Shown here: one piece after another, positions 50,896 through 60,282 of the stretch
Layout of the letters: the number at the start of each line of letters is the position of its first letter
Numbering within the stretch: position 1 is the first letter of the stretch
Source of the DNA: JADGHX01 sp035760965
GTDB taxonomy: Bacteria > Pseudomonadota > Gammaproteobacteria > Steroidobacterales > Steroidobacteraceae
Reading direction: 5' to 3'
Assembly: GCA_035760965.1 (NCBI GenBank)
Contig: DASTRY010000007.1
Span: forward strand, 1 to 64,000
DNA length: 64,000 nt
Made by a program: the position numbers and the translations under genes
Notes under the pieces: generated by a model
Told to the model about the DNA's origin: nothing
What the model saw: only the letters and a program-made list of their open reading frames with translations
Database searches by the model: none

Positions 50896-51507
50896 TCACG
50901 TCTCGAGCGCCGCCGCGATGTCTTCCGCCGCGGACCCGAATACTTTCTCCAAGGCCTCCCGGAACGATACGCGAGCGCGCGCGAGCAGCGACTGCGCCGC
51001 GGTGTGGCCAATCCCGAGCCGCTCCCCGATCTCCTCGACCGAGCGGCCCTCCACGTACTTCCACTCGAGCGCGTCGCCATAGCGCGCGGGAAGGCGATCG
51101 AGCACCGTCTGCACGAGCCGTCCGACCTCCGCGCGGCCGTAGCCCTTCACCAGGTCGTACTCGTCCGGCGCCTCGATCGACTCGATGGCGGCGCGCAGCT
51201 CCGGACGATCATCGATCAGCACGAGGTGATCGGAGTGGCGCCGCTCGACGCGGAGCCGATCCACGATCTCGCGCCGGCAGATCTGGCACAGCCAGGTGAA
51301 GAGCGCGGCTTCGCCGCGATAGTCGGCCAGTTTGCGCATCGCCTTACCCAACGCCGCTTGCACCACCTCGCGCGTCGCCTCGACATCCCCATTGAGGCGC
51401 GGCAGAGCGAAGCGGTACAGCCGCGGAAAGTGACTCTCGAAAAACGCGTCGAACGCGCGTTCCTCGCCTGCGAGCATGCGTCGTATCAGCTCGGACTCGT
51501 CCGTCAT
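50896..51507 (-). CDS. ECF sigma factor
   Basis: A 203-residue group IV sigma factor. Region 2 is FFESHFPRLYRFALPRLN plus TWLCQICRREIVDRLRVERR, and region 4 is LPARYGDALEWKYVEGRSVEEIGERLGIGHTAAQSLLARARVSFRE with its helix-turn-helix. It precedes and probably pairs with the FecR-like gene, 9 bp apart. The ATG at 51507 is preferred over an earlier in-frame ATG (51600) because region 2 starts directly after it. (Segments are landmarks, not full motifs.). Confidence 0.9.
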   Translation of the reverse strand: MTDESELIRRMLAGEERAFDAFFESHFPRLYRFALPRLNGDVEATREVVQAALGKAMRKLADYRGEAALFTWLCQICRREIVDRLRVERRHSDHLVLIDDRPELRAAIESIEAPDEYDLVKGYGRAEVGRLVQTVLDRLPARYGDALEWKYVEGRSVEEIGERLGIGHTAAQSLLARARVSFREALEKVFGSAAEDIAAALET

Positions 51508-51625
51508 GGCAGGTAAGACGGGCTTGCGCACAGGGATCAATCGGAGGCGCCGGGGGGCCCAGGATCGCCCCATATTGGGCTGTCGCCGCACCGAATGCAC
51601 CCCGGCGCGCTCGCGCGCAGGGCGG

Positions 51626-53563
51626 TCAGTTGTAGCGCCGCTCGCGGAACAGCTCGAACGCCGTCTGGTAATACGCCACGGCCAGGTCGTTCAGGCGTGA
51701 ATTCAGCGGCGCGGGCCGGTAGGAGTCCGTCGTCGCGTCGTAGAACACGTCCTGCACGGTCTTGCCGAGCCCGAGGATCGCGAGCTCCCCGTCCTTGTAG
51801 AGCGCGACGTCGTGATTGTGGCTGAAGAACGCGACGGGGCTCGCGCGTTGCGCATGCAGCACGTCCTCGCCGAAGAACGGCGCGCAGTAGGAGAGCCCGA
51901 GGAGCCCGAGCACCGTGGGCGCGATGTCGATCTGCGTCGTCAGCGTGTCCACGACGCCCGGCCGCAGGTGCTTCGGCGAGTAGAAGAGCATCGGGATCTC
52001 GTAGCTCTTCAGCGGGATTTCTTCGTGCCCGTACACGCGCGCCCCATGGTCCGCGACGATGATGAAGAGCGTGTCGTCGAACCACGCGTGCTTGCGCGCT
52101 TCGCGCAGGAAATAACCCTGGGCGAAGTCCGCGTAGCGCACGCCCGACTCGCGCCCGCCGCCTTTCGGCAGCACCCCCGGAACGCCCTCGCGGAAGGTGA
52201 AGGGCTTGTGGTTCGAGGTGGTCATGATGATCGAGAAGAACGGGCGGCCGCGCGCCGCGATCTCGTCGTAGTAGCGCAGCGCCGAGTCGAACAGGTCCTC
52301 GTCCGCAACGCCCCAGATGTTCTCGAAGCGCACCGGCTGCGGGATCTGTGTGCGGTCGCGGACTTCGAAACCGTTGTGGCCGAAGAAGTAATTCATGTTG
52401 TCGAAATACCCGTACCCGCCGTACAGGAAGCTCGTCTGATAGCCGTGCTGGCGCATGACCGTGCCCCAGTTCGCGATCCCTTCGTTGCCGGGCCGGCGCA
52501 GCACGGAAACGCTCGGGATCGGCGGCAACGACGTCGTGATCGCTTCCAGCCCGCGCACGGTGCGCGTACCGGAGGCGTACATGTGCCGGAACCACACGCC
52601 CTGCTGCGCGAACGCGTCGAACTGCGGAGTCCAGTCGTGCTGCGAACCGTACAGCTTGCTGAACTCCGCACCGAACGACTCGCTCGCCACGACGACGACG
52701 TTCAGCTTGCCGAGGCCGTGCGGATCGCCGGGGAAGGTGCGATCGAGCCGTCCCTCCGCGAGCCGGGTAAACTTGCCGCCTGCGGGCGCGAGCTGCGCGA
52801 TGAGCGCCTTCACGTTCTGCTCGGTCGGATGGCTCGCGTAATAGGTGTGATAGTCGATCTCGTTGGTGCGCAGCGCGCGGAAGAAGCTGCTTGCGCCGTT
52901 GGCCGCGATCTCGTTGGCCACGCGGTTGGCCGAAAACGCCAGCGTGTGCGTCTCGAAGAGCGATGCGCCGAAGACGCTGAGGGCGACGAAGGCCAGAAAC
53001 ACGAGGGTTCGTTGCGCGAAGTGTGTCGGCGGCGCGTTTGCAGCAGGTGTCAGCATGCGTCGCAGACCGTACACGACGAGCGCGGTGACTGCGGCGGTGA
53101 TCAGCAGCACGCGGACGACGGGATAGTCCACCCAGATGTCTCCGACCACTTCGGTCGGATAGAGCAGGTAATCGACAGCAACGAGGTTCAGCCGCGCGTC
53201 GAATTCCTCGAAGAAGAAGTACTCGATGGCGGCGACGAACGTGAGGCCGAACATCCACACGAACGCCCCCGCGAGCAGCACGACGCGCATGGCGCGCGAG
53301 CGATACCAGCGCTCTGGGGCGAGCCATAGGAAGACCGCGAACGGCGCGAGCAGGTAGACGCACTGGACGAGGTCGTTCGCGATTCCGGCGGCCAAGAGCA
53401 GCGGCATCGAGAGGCCGCTCACATGTTGCGCGCGTCCAAACGCAGCCCACAGCACGATCCGCAGCGCGAGTCCGAGACATGCGTACCAGAAAGCCAGCGT
53501 GAGCAAGGGACGGAACCGGCCCGTGAGCACGGACTGCACGGTCGGCGAGAAACGTTGGGGCAT
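51626..53563 (-). CDS. LtaS/OpgB-like membrane phosphoglycerol transferase
   Basis: A 645-residue protein with about five N-terminal transmembrane helices (to residue 180) and a periplasmic sulfatase-fold domain. Catalytic-site elements are NVVVVASESFGAEFSK, the Thr nucleophile in SGTRTVRGLEAITTSLPP, and VADHGARVYG. In Gram-negative bacteria this family includes OpgB and enzymes that move phosphoglycerol or phosphoethanolamine onto envelope glycans. It lies between the sigma/FecR pair and the divergent TonB receptor, on the same strand as the sigma factor. The substrate is not visible. Confidence 0.85.
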   Translation of the reverse strand: MPQRFSPTVQSVLTGRFRPLLTLAFWYACLGLALRIVLWAAFGRAQHVSGLSMPLLLAAGIANDLVQCVYLLAPFAVFLWLAPERWYRSRAMRVVLLAGAFVWMFGLTFVAAIEYFFFEEFDARLNLVAVDYLLYPTEVVGDIWVDYPVVRVLLITAAVTALVVYGLRRMLTPAANAPPTHFAQRTLVFLAFVALSVFGASLFETHTLAFSANRVANEIAANGASSFFRALRTNEIDYHTYYASHPTEQNVKALIAQLAPAGGKFTRLAEGRLDRTFPGDPHGLGKLNVVVVASESFGAEFSKLYGSQHDWTPQFDAFAQQGVWFRHMYASGTRTVRGLEAITTSLPPIPSVSVLRRPGNEGIANWGTVMRQHGYQTSFLYGGYGYFDNMNYFFGHNGFEVRDRTQIPQPVRFENIWGVADEDLFDSALRYYDEIAARGRPFFSIIMTTSNHKPFTFREGVPGVLPKGGGRESGVRYADFAQGYFLREARKHAWFDDTLFIIVADHGARVYGHEEIPLKSYEIPMLFYSPKHLRPGVVDTLTTQIDIAPTVLGLLGLSYCAPFFGEDVLHAQRASPVAFFSHNHDVALYKDGELAILGLGKTVQDVFYDATTDSYRPAPLNSRLNDLAVAYYQTAFELFRERRYN

Positions 53564-53680
53564 CGCTAAGTCGAACCTGGAGCTGGTGCGACCTCGTAAG
53601 ACGCTCGCTCGCGCGAAAATCAGTCGCAGTCAAGTTCGCCACAGTGGTCGTTGCCCGGCAGGTGGGTGCTAGCATTCGGC

Positions 53681-56014
53681 ATGCAACACATGGGCAGAAG
53701 GGTCGTTCTCATCGCCGCGGCGGCGCTGCTTCTCGCGAGCGCCGCGTACGGTGCAGAGCCCCCGGCGCTGCGCAAAGGCGAGCCGCTCGCTGCCGCTCTG
53801 ACGGCGCTGCGCGACGCAGGTCTCGGGATCATCTTCAGCACCGCGTTGATCGGCCCGGAGCTGCGCGTCGAGGGGGATCCCGGCACCGGCACGCCGGAAG
53901 AGATCGCGCGGCGCATCCTCGCGCCTCATGGGCTCCGGCTCGAGACCATTCGCCCGGGGATTTTCTCCGTCGTCAGGGATGCCTCCACCGAGAACGATCA
54001 AACGCCGTCTGCGGCGAGCGCCGCGCGCGACACGCGCTCGGCCGGAGCGGCCGCCAATGACCTCCAGGAAGTGGACATCTACGCGAGCCGCTACACGATC
54101 GAGCAGCAGGAATCGAGAGCCGCCCTCGCGGAGCTCTCCCGCGATGACATCGAGGCGCTCCCGGGCCTGAGCGAGGACGTCCTGCGTGTGCCGCGCTTCC
54201 TGCCGGGCACGGCCGCCAGTCCCCTGTCAGCGCGCGCTCACGTGCGCGGCGGCCGCGAAGACGAGCTCGCGGTGTTCTTCGACGGCGTACCGCTGTTCGA
54301 ACCCTTCCACTACAAAGATGTGCAGGGCCTGCTCGGCATGCTCGATCCGGAGAGCATCGCGACCATCGACTACTTCAGCGGTGTTTTTCCCGTGCGCTAC
54401 GGCAATCGGCTGTCGGGCGTGCTCGATATCACGCCGCGCACGTATGCGGGCGAGAACTACAACGCGATCGGCGCCAGCGTGCTGTATTCGCATGCCATCA
54501 CGCAGGGCCGGCTCGATTCGTATCCGTTCGAGTGGCTCGTGAGCGCGCGTCGCGCCAACGTCGATCTGTTCGCCGACCTCCTCGGTCGGCGCGAGGCCGA
54601 ACCCAACTTCCTGGACGCGCTCGGGCGTGCACAGGTCGATATCGGCGAGCGTTCATCGCTCGTCGCCGGATGGCTGCTGCTCGACGACGAGCTCAGCGCG
54701 AACCTCGACGACGGTGCCGAGGCCGGGAACATCGAGTATCGCGACGCCACCGGCTGGCTGTCATGGCGCATGCGGCCGACGGACGACAGCGCACTGCGCG
54801 CCACCGTCTCGCGCACCGAGCGGCACACGAATCGAGCGGGTACGGTGAATCAACCCGGCTACTCGTTCGGCACGCTCGACGATCGTCGCCGTTTCGACAC
54901 GACGACCGTGCGGCTCGAAGCGCGCGCGCAAGTGTTGCCGCGGCTCGCGCTCACGAGTGGGCTCGAGTGGTACGACTACAATGCGAGGTACGACTACGCG
55001 AGCGATGCCACCTTCGATCCCGAGCTCGCCGCGGCGCTCGGCCGTTCGCCGACGTACTCACAGCGGACCGCGCTCCGCTCGACCGGCGAGGCCTACGCCG
55101 CATATGTCTCCGGTGCCATCACGGTCGCGCCCCGCACGACGCTCGATCTTGCGATTCGCTGGGATGCGCAGCGTTTTGGCACGGCGTTTCACGACGATCA
55201 GCTCTCGCCGCGAGTGAGCCTGCAGTACGACTACGACGCCGCGACGACACTCCGCGCGAGTTGGGGCCGTGCGTCGCAGACGTTACGGCCCGACGAGCTG
55301 CCCGTGCAGGACGGCGAGCTCGAGTTTCCGCGCGCACAATTCGCCACGCAGACCGTCCTGAGCGTCGAACGGCGCTTCGCTCCGATAGCGGTGCTGCGTG
55401 TCGAGCTGTACGACAAGCGCATCCGCGATCCCTCGCCGCAGTTCGAGAACTTGCTCGATCCCTTCGCGTTGCTACCGGAGCTCGAAGTGGATCGCGTGCG
55501 CATCGCGCCGGATCGTTCGCGCGCGCACGGCGCCGAGCTGAGCGTGCGGTGGCAAGCTTCCGACCGCTGGAGCGGTTGGGCGAGCTACACGTTTTCGGAA
55601 GCGAAGGATTACTTCGGCGACACCCCGGTACCGCGCACTTGGGATCAGAAGCATGCGCTCGCCACGGGTCTCGCGTGGACCTCGCACCCGTGGCTCCTCT
55701 CGGGCACCGCCACATGGCACAGCGGCTGGCGAAGCAATCAGCTCCTCTCGACTCCGACGGGAATCGAGCTCGCGCCACGCAACGCCGCGAGCTGGCCCCC
55801 ATTCTTCTCGCTCGACGCGCGCGCGAGCTGGACGCACGTGTTGCGACGCGGCGCGCTCGATGCGTATCTCGAGATCGACAACCTCACTAATCGCGACAAC
55901 CCGTGCTGCTCGAGTTACCGGTTGTCCTCGACCGGCGCGCCCACACTGACGCGTGCGGATTCGGGCTGGCTGCCGCGCGTGTTCCTCATTGGCGTCACTT
56001 GGCAACTCCCCTGA
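53681..56014 (+). CDS. TonB-dependent receptor with N-terminal STN signalling domain
   Basis: A 777-residue outer-membrane receptor. A signal peptide (cleaved near AAYGA) is followed by an STN domain (PLAAALTALRDAGLGIIFST ... GIFSVV), then a Ser/Ala-rich linker, the plug (NDLQEVDIYASRYT; AHVRGGREDELAVFFDGVP) and a 22-strand barrel ending in FLIGVTWQLP. STN domains contact FecR proteins, so this gene probably works with the nearby FecR and sigma factor. The start could be ATG 53681 or ATG 53690. The ligand is unknown; iron chelates and other large substrates are all possible. Confidence 0.9.
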   Translation: MQHMGRRVVLIAAAALLLASAAYGAEPPALRKGEPLAAALTALRDAGLGIIFSTALIGPELRVEGDPGTGTPEEIARRILAPHGLRLETIRPGIFSVVRDASTENDQTPSAASAARDTRSAGAAANDLQEVDIYASRYTIEQQESRAALAELSRDDIEALPGLSEDVLRVPRFLPGTAASPLSARAHVRGGREDELAVFFDGVPLFEPFHYKDVQGLLGMLDPESIATIDYFSGVFPVRYGNRLSGVLDITPRTYAGENYNAIGASVLYSHAITQGRLDSYPFEWLVSARRANVDLFADLLGRREAEPNFLDALGRAQVDIGERSSLVAGWLLLDDELSANLDDGAEAGNIEYRDATGWLSWRMRPTDDSALRATVSRTERHTNRAGTVNQPGYSFGTLDDRRRFDTTTVRLEARAQVLPRLALTSGLEWYDYNARYDYASDATFDPELAAALGRSPTYSQRTALRSTGEAYAAYVSGAITVAPRTTLDLAIRWDAQRFGTAFHDDQLSPRVSLQYDYDAATTLRASWGRASQTLRPDELPVQDGELEFPRAQFATQTVLSVERRFAPIAVLRVELYDKRIRDPSPQFENLLDPFALLPELEVDRVRIAPDRSRAHGAELSVRWQASDRWSGWASYTFSEAKDYFGDTPVPRTWDQKHALATGLAWTSHPWLLSGTATWHSGWRSNQLLSTPTGIELAPRNAASWPPFFSLDARASWTHVLRRGALDAYLEIDNLTNRDNPCCSSYRLSSTGAPTLTRADSGWLPRVFLIGVTWQLP

Positions 56015-56090
56015 AGCAGAATTCCGCATCCGGCGGCCATCTGCAATCGTAGGCGTTTAAGATTGTCGGCACGCATACCGGGGCCCGCCT

Positions 56091-56531
56091 TTGGAACAAG
56101 ACATCGAACAGTATTTGCATCGCCACATTCCCTTGTCCGCTGCGATGGGCGTGCGTGTGCGCGCGGCGTCGCCCGAGCGCGTCGAGCTCGCTGCACCGCT
56201 CGCGCCCAACATCAATCACCATGAAACGCTGTTCGGCGGGAGCGGCGCGGCGATTGCCACGCTGTCTGCGTGGACGCTCGCGCACATCCGGCTGCGGCAC
56301 GCGGGTGTGCGGGCCCGGTTGGTCATCCAGCGCAACGCGATGAGCTACGACGAGCCGATCGACGGCGACTTCGTGGCGGTTTGTGAGCAGCCGCATCCGG
56401 ACGAATGGGGCCGATTCATGAAGATGCTCGAGCGCCGCAGTCGCGGCCGGGTGACTCTGACGGCGCGGCTGCTGTACGCGGGCCGGCCCGCGGCGTCGTT
56501 CGAGGGCGACTTCGTGGCGCTGAAGGACTGA
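56091..56531 (+). CDS. YiiD C-terminal-type thioesterase
   Basis: A 146-residue hotdog-fold protein resembling the C-terminal thioesterase domain of YiiD: the start IEQYLHRHIPLSAAMGVRV, then PNINHHETLFGGSGAAIATLSAWTLAHI and the second half RGRVTLTARLLYAGRPAASFEGDFVAL. The apparent start is TTG 56091; no ATG in this frame lies closer. Function in acyl-CoA or acyl-ACP hydrolysis is by family. It is followed by a tandem repeat region. Confidence 0.75.
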   Translation: MEQDIEQYLHRHIPLSAAMGVRVRAASPERVELAAPLAPNINHHETLFGGSGAAIATLSAWTLAHIRLRHAGVRARLVIQRNAMSYDEPIDGDFVAVCEQPHPDEWGRFMKMLERRSRGRVTLTARLLYAGRPAASFEGDFVALKD

Positions 56532-56543
56532 CGCCGCCGACTC

Positions 56544-56850
56544 GCTGATTTGCTGCGCTGGCCTGGTCGCCGCGCTCACCGCCGTTGCTATGGCGCGCTC
56601 ACGCCGCATCGGGCTGATTTGCTGCGCCGGCTTGGTCGCCGGTTCCGCTGTCGCCGGGGCTCGCTAGCTCCGGCTTCGCACCGATTCGCTGCGCCGGCTC
56701 GATGGCCGCGTTCGACTGTTGCGGCCGGATCTTGCCGAGTCAGGCCGGCTTCGCGCCGATTTGCTGTGCCGGCTCGATGGCCGCGTTCAGCTGCTGCGGC
56801 CGGATCTCGCCGAGTCAGGCCGGCTTCGTGCCGGATTCGCTACGCCAGGC
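56544..56850. repeat. 75-bp tandem repeat, two clean copies plus diverged copies
   Basis: Two near-identical 75-bp units start at 56682 and 56757 (each contains CGGCTCGATGGCCGCG and GCCGAGTCAGGCCGGCTTCG). Older copies starting at about 56544 and 56613 carry GCTGATTTGCTGCGC, and a partial copy starts at 56832. The array fills the gap between the thioesterase and the epimerase-like gene and runs into the last codons of the latter. There are no CRISPR-like unique spacers. Confidence 0.75.
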
Positions 56851-57939
56851 CGCGAGCACTTTCTGCTCGCGATCGGGATCGATCCCGGCCTTCAGCTTCG
56901 TGCGCTCGGCTTCCGGTCGCGCGAGATGCCACTCGAGCGTGTCGTACACCGTCTTGCGCATCGGCGTGATCTTCAGCCCTGCCTTGATGGCGCGGGCCGA
57001 GCTGGTCTGCGCAAACGCGGCGTCATCGCCCGAGGCCGCGAGCCACACCGGCATGTCGCTCCAGCCCTCGACCTTTTGCTTCTCCAGAAACGCGGCGCTC
57101 GCCCACACCGCGCGCGGCGGCGGATTCGGCTTCGCAAGGGCCTTCGCCGCGCGAATGCTCTCGTTGACCACGTCGCCCATCGTGAACAGGCCCGGCGGCG
57201 AGACGAGATTGAACGTGCCCGTGATCCGCCGCTCGAGCGTGTCGAGCGCGAACGCGGCGAGATCGCGCGCGTCGATGATCTGAATGCGATCGCGCGGCGT
57301 TCCCGGCGCGAGCATGTCGCCGCCGCGAGCGGCGCGCGCCGGCCAGTACGTGAAGCGATCCGTGCTGTCATGCGGCCCGACGATGAGCCCGGGCCGGAGC
57401 ACGGTCACGCGTCCCGGCATCGCAGCCTCCGCGGCCTTCTCGCACAGCGCCTTCAGCGGGCCGTAGGTTTCGTTGTCGACGGTCTCGACGGTTTCGTCCT
57501 TGAGCGTGCCAACCGGCGACTCTTCCGTGCGCGGCTGCGAGAAGCTCGGATACACACTGATCGAGGACACGAGCAAGTACTGCCCGACGTTCGGTGCGAG
57601 GAGCTCCGTGCTCAGCTTCACGACACGCGGCACGTACGCGGACGTATCGATCACCGCATCCCACTTGCGATCCTTCAAGCCGTCGAGCTGCCCGTTGCGG
57701 TCGCCGGTGATGCGCTCGATCTGGGGTAGCACATCCGTGTTGGTCTTGCCGCGATTGAAGAATGTCACGGTGTGCCCGCGCTTCAGCGCGAGCTCGGTGA
57801 TCGGCACGCCGATAAAGCGCGTGCCGCCGAGCAGCAGGATCCTCAGCGGCTGCCGGGCCTTCTCGGCGCTCCAGCTCGATGCGGCCGCGCCCGCGGCAGC
57901 GAGTGTGGCCGCGGCCATGAATTCGCGACGATCGAGCAT
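56815..57939 (-). CDS. NAD-dependent epimerase/dehydratase-like protein with Tat signal
   Basis: A 374-residue extended SDR protein. The N-terminus DRREFMAAATLAAAGAA looks like a twin-arginine signal, unusual for this fold. The nucleotide-binding loop is LLLGGTRFIGVPI, and SSISVYP carries the active-site Tyr region with Lys in YGPLKALCE. It resembles UDP-sugar-type or isoflavone-reductase-like enzymes whose substrate cannot be read. The final residues lie in the tandem repeat, so its C-terminus may have been reshaped. It starts 16 bp after the S9 peptidase stop. Confidence 0.85.
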   Translation of the reverse strand: MLDRREFMAAATLAAAGAAASSWSAEKARQPLRILLLGGTRFIGVPITELALKRGHTVTFFNRGKTNTDVLPQIERITGDRNGQLDGLKDRKWDAVIDTSAYVPRVVKLSTELLAPNVGQYLLVSSISVYPSFSQPRTEESPVGTLKDETVETVDNETYGPLKALCEKAAEAAMPGRVTVLRPGLIVGPHDSTDRFTYWPARAARGGDMLAPGTPRDRIQIIDARDLAAFALDTLERRITGTFNLVSPPGLFTMGDVVNESIRAAKALAKPNPPPRAVWASAAFLEKQKVEGWSDMPVWLAASGDDAAFAQTSSARAIKAGLKITPMRKTVYDTLEWHLARPEAERTKLKAGIDPDREQKVLAAWRSESGTKPA

Positions 57940-57955
57940 GTGATATCTCCTCTAG

Positions 57956-60001
57956 TCAACGGGCTCCCGGCTCGGCGTAGCGGGCGAGCCAGTCTTTCAC
58001 CGTGCGATACCAGAACAGCGAGTTCTGCGGCTTCAGCACCCAGTGATTCTCGTCGGGAAAGTACACGAGCTTGCTCGGCACGCCTTTGCTCTGGAGCACA
58101 TTGAACAGCTCGATGCCGTTGCCCACCGGCACGCGCATGTCCATCTGGTTGTGAATGATCAGCGTGGGTGTCTTGAAATGGGCCGCCATCGTGTGCGGCG
58201 AGATGCGTGCGAACTCCTCGGGCTTCTCCCAGTAGCTATAGAAGCGGGGCTTTTCCGCGCCGAAATCCGACGCGATCTGCGTGTACAGGTCGAACACGGA
58301 GGCGTGCGCCACGAGCGCTTTGAACGGCTGGTCGCGCCCGAGCAGGATCGTCGCGAGATACCCGCCGTAGCTGCCGCCACCGGCGGTCATGCGATCCTTG
58401 TCCACATAGGGCTTGTCCATGAGCCACTGCGCCGCCTTGATGGTGTCCTCGTACGGCAGCGTCACCCAGTCGGGATTGATCGAGTCCGCGAACTCCTGCC
58501 CGAAGCCGCTCGAGCCGTGGAAGTTGTGCCAGGTGACGATGTAGCCCCAGCTCGCGAACACGTGCGCGTTCCAGCGCCACTGCACGCCGTCGGTCATCGC
58601 GTTGTGCGGACCGCCGTGCAGGAGCATGTAGGTGGGGTACTTCTTCGCCGGATCGAAGTCCGGCGGATACACGACGAACATCTGGATGTTGTCGCCGCGC
58701 GCACCCTTGTACGTCACGTTCTCGACCTTGCCGAGCGCGACGTCCGCGAGCTTCGCGTCGTTGAACGTCGAGAGCTTCGTCACCTTGCCCGAGCCCAGGT
58801 CGAGCCGCACGAGCGTCGGCGGCTCGCTGAAGCTCTGACGCAGGGCCACCGCCGCGCCGCCCTTCGCCACTTGGATCGAGCCGAAGCTCGGTGTCGTGGT
58901 GAGCGCCTTCGGTACGCCGCCCTTCAGGTCGAATCGATAAACGCGCACGGTCGCGGCGTCGTCCACCGAGGCGATCAGCCCCTTGCCGTCGGGCAGCCAG
59001 CTCGCATGACCCGCGGAGCGATCCCAGCTCTCGGTGAGCCCGTGCACCTTGCCGCTGCTGCGCTCGAGCAGCATGAGGCGTGCACGATCCGCGTAGAAGC
59101 CCTTGATGCGCTGCTGCGCGAAGGCGAGCCAGCGTCCATCCGGGCTGTAGCGCGGGTCGCCGTCGTCCGCCGGGTTGTCAGCCGTCACGTCCTTCGCGGG
59201 CTTGCAGCCGCAGGCGGGGATCGTGATGACGTCGTAGTTCGGATCGATGCCGCTCTTGTCCAGATTCGAGACGAAGGCGACCTCGAGCCCATCCGGCGAG
59301 ATGTCGTACGAGAAGGAGTCCACCTCCTGCCGCGAGAGCGCGTACCCGGAGAGCCGGGTAATGGCGACCGGCTCGCCGCCGTCGAGGTCGATGGAGAAGA
59401 GGTGTGTCTCGCGGTCATCGAGCAGGTGATCCCAGTACGCGATCGGCGCGTGCTCCCAGACCTGCGCCGTCATCTTCGAGTCCTGCCGCTCCTGCATGCG
59501 GGCGGCCTGATCCTCCCAGCGCACGAGGTCCGTCCAGATTGCCGTGGCGAAGGCCAGCCGGCGGCTGTCGGGAAACCACTTCGGGGCCTCGACGCCGGTC
59601 GGGATATGCGTGATCTGCCGCGCCTCGCCGCCGTCGGTGGGGATGACGTAGAGCTGCGTCTGCTTGTCCTCGCCGCGCTTCGAGAGAAAGGCGATCCACT
59701 TCCCGTCCGGGCTGAAGGTGGGTTGCGTGTCCGGCGCCGGGTCGCTCGTGAGCTGCCGGGCCGGTCCGCCGGCGGTTGGAATCAGCCAGAGATCGGTGAA
59801 GCCCTTGTTCTCCGCGACGTCGTAACGGGTGACCGGTACGACGGCGAGCTTGCCGTCGGGCGATAGAGCGGGCTCGCCGAGCCGGTCCAAGGTCCACATG
59901 CGTTCGGCAGTGAACGGCACCCGTTCCGCACTTGCACCCTCCGCAACCACCGCCCACGCGAGCATGAAAACGATAGAGAGCGAGCGCGGCGTACGGGGCA
60001 T
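57956..60001 (-). CDS. S9-family serine peptidase, exported
   Basis: A 681-residue prolyl-oligopeptidase-type protein with a signal peptide (cleavage after EGASA). Residues about 30-420 form a beta-propeller of WD/PD40-like repeats (repeated SPDGKW, SPDGLE, SPDGRW). The catalytic domain has nucleophile Ser in GGGSYGGY, Asp in NQMDMRVP and His in DENHWV. It is related to dipeptidyl aminopeptidases or acylaminoacyl-peptidases. It precedes the epimerase-like gene on the same strand. Substrate is unknown. Confidence 0.92.
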   Translation of the reverse strand: MPRTPRSLSIVFMLAWAVVAEGASAERVPFTAERMWTLDRLGEPALSPDGKLAVVPVTRYDVAENKGFTDLWLIPTAGGPARQLTSDPAPDTQPTFSPDGKWIAFLSKRGEDKQTQLYVIPTDGGEARQITHIPTGVEAPKWFPDSRRLAFATAIWTDLVRWEDQAARMQERQDSKMTAQVWEHAPIAYWDHLLDDRETHLFSIDLDGGEPVAITRLSGYALSRQEVDSFSYDISPDGLEVAFVSNLDKSGIDPNYDVITIPACGCKPAKDVTADNPADDGDPRYSPDGRWLAFAQQRIKGFYADRARLMLLERSSGKVHGLTESWDRSAGHASWLPDGKGLIASVDDAATVRVYRFDLKGGVPKALTTTPSFGSIQVAKGGAAVALRQSFSEPPTLVRLDLGSGKVTKLSTFNDAKLADVALGKVENVTYKGARGDNIQMFVVYPPDFDPAKKYPTYMLLHGGPHNAMTDGVQWRWNAHVFASWGYIVTWHNFHGSSGFGQEFADSINPDWVTLPYEDTIKAAQWLMDKPYVDKDRMTAGGGSYGGYLATILLGRDQPFKALVAHASVFDLYTQIASDFGAEKPRFYSYWEKPEEFARISPHTMAAHFKTPTLIIHNQMDMRVPVGNGIELFNVLQSKGVPSKLVYFPDENHWVLKPQNSLFWYRTVKDWLARYAEPGAR

Positions 60002-60282
60002 GCGATGACCTCATGTTCAGGGACGCGCGGCGCGCGCGAACGGGTGCGAATTGTGACAACCGTGCCGCACTATCAGCAATCCGCACGCGGCAGCGGCTGC
60101 CGCGCACAGCGCTCAGCCGACCGCAGACAAATGTGCGTACGGGGAAAGACGCGTGCGCAACAGTTACGCACTAAATTTTCTCGCGCGCAGGGCGCATCGG
60201 CTATTTACTCTGCCTCGCAGCGGTGGAGAATGGCGCGCCGACTCTTCGCTCATCCACGCACGCCAAGAAGGGAAAAAACGCC

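Noticed and set aside
56544..56850. CRISPR-like array
   Set aside because: The repeats are contiguous 75-bp units with no unique spacers, and no cas gene is nearby.
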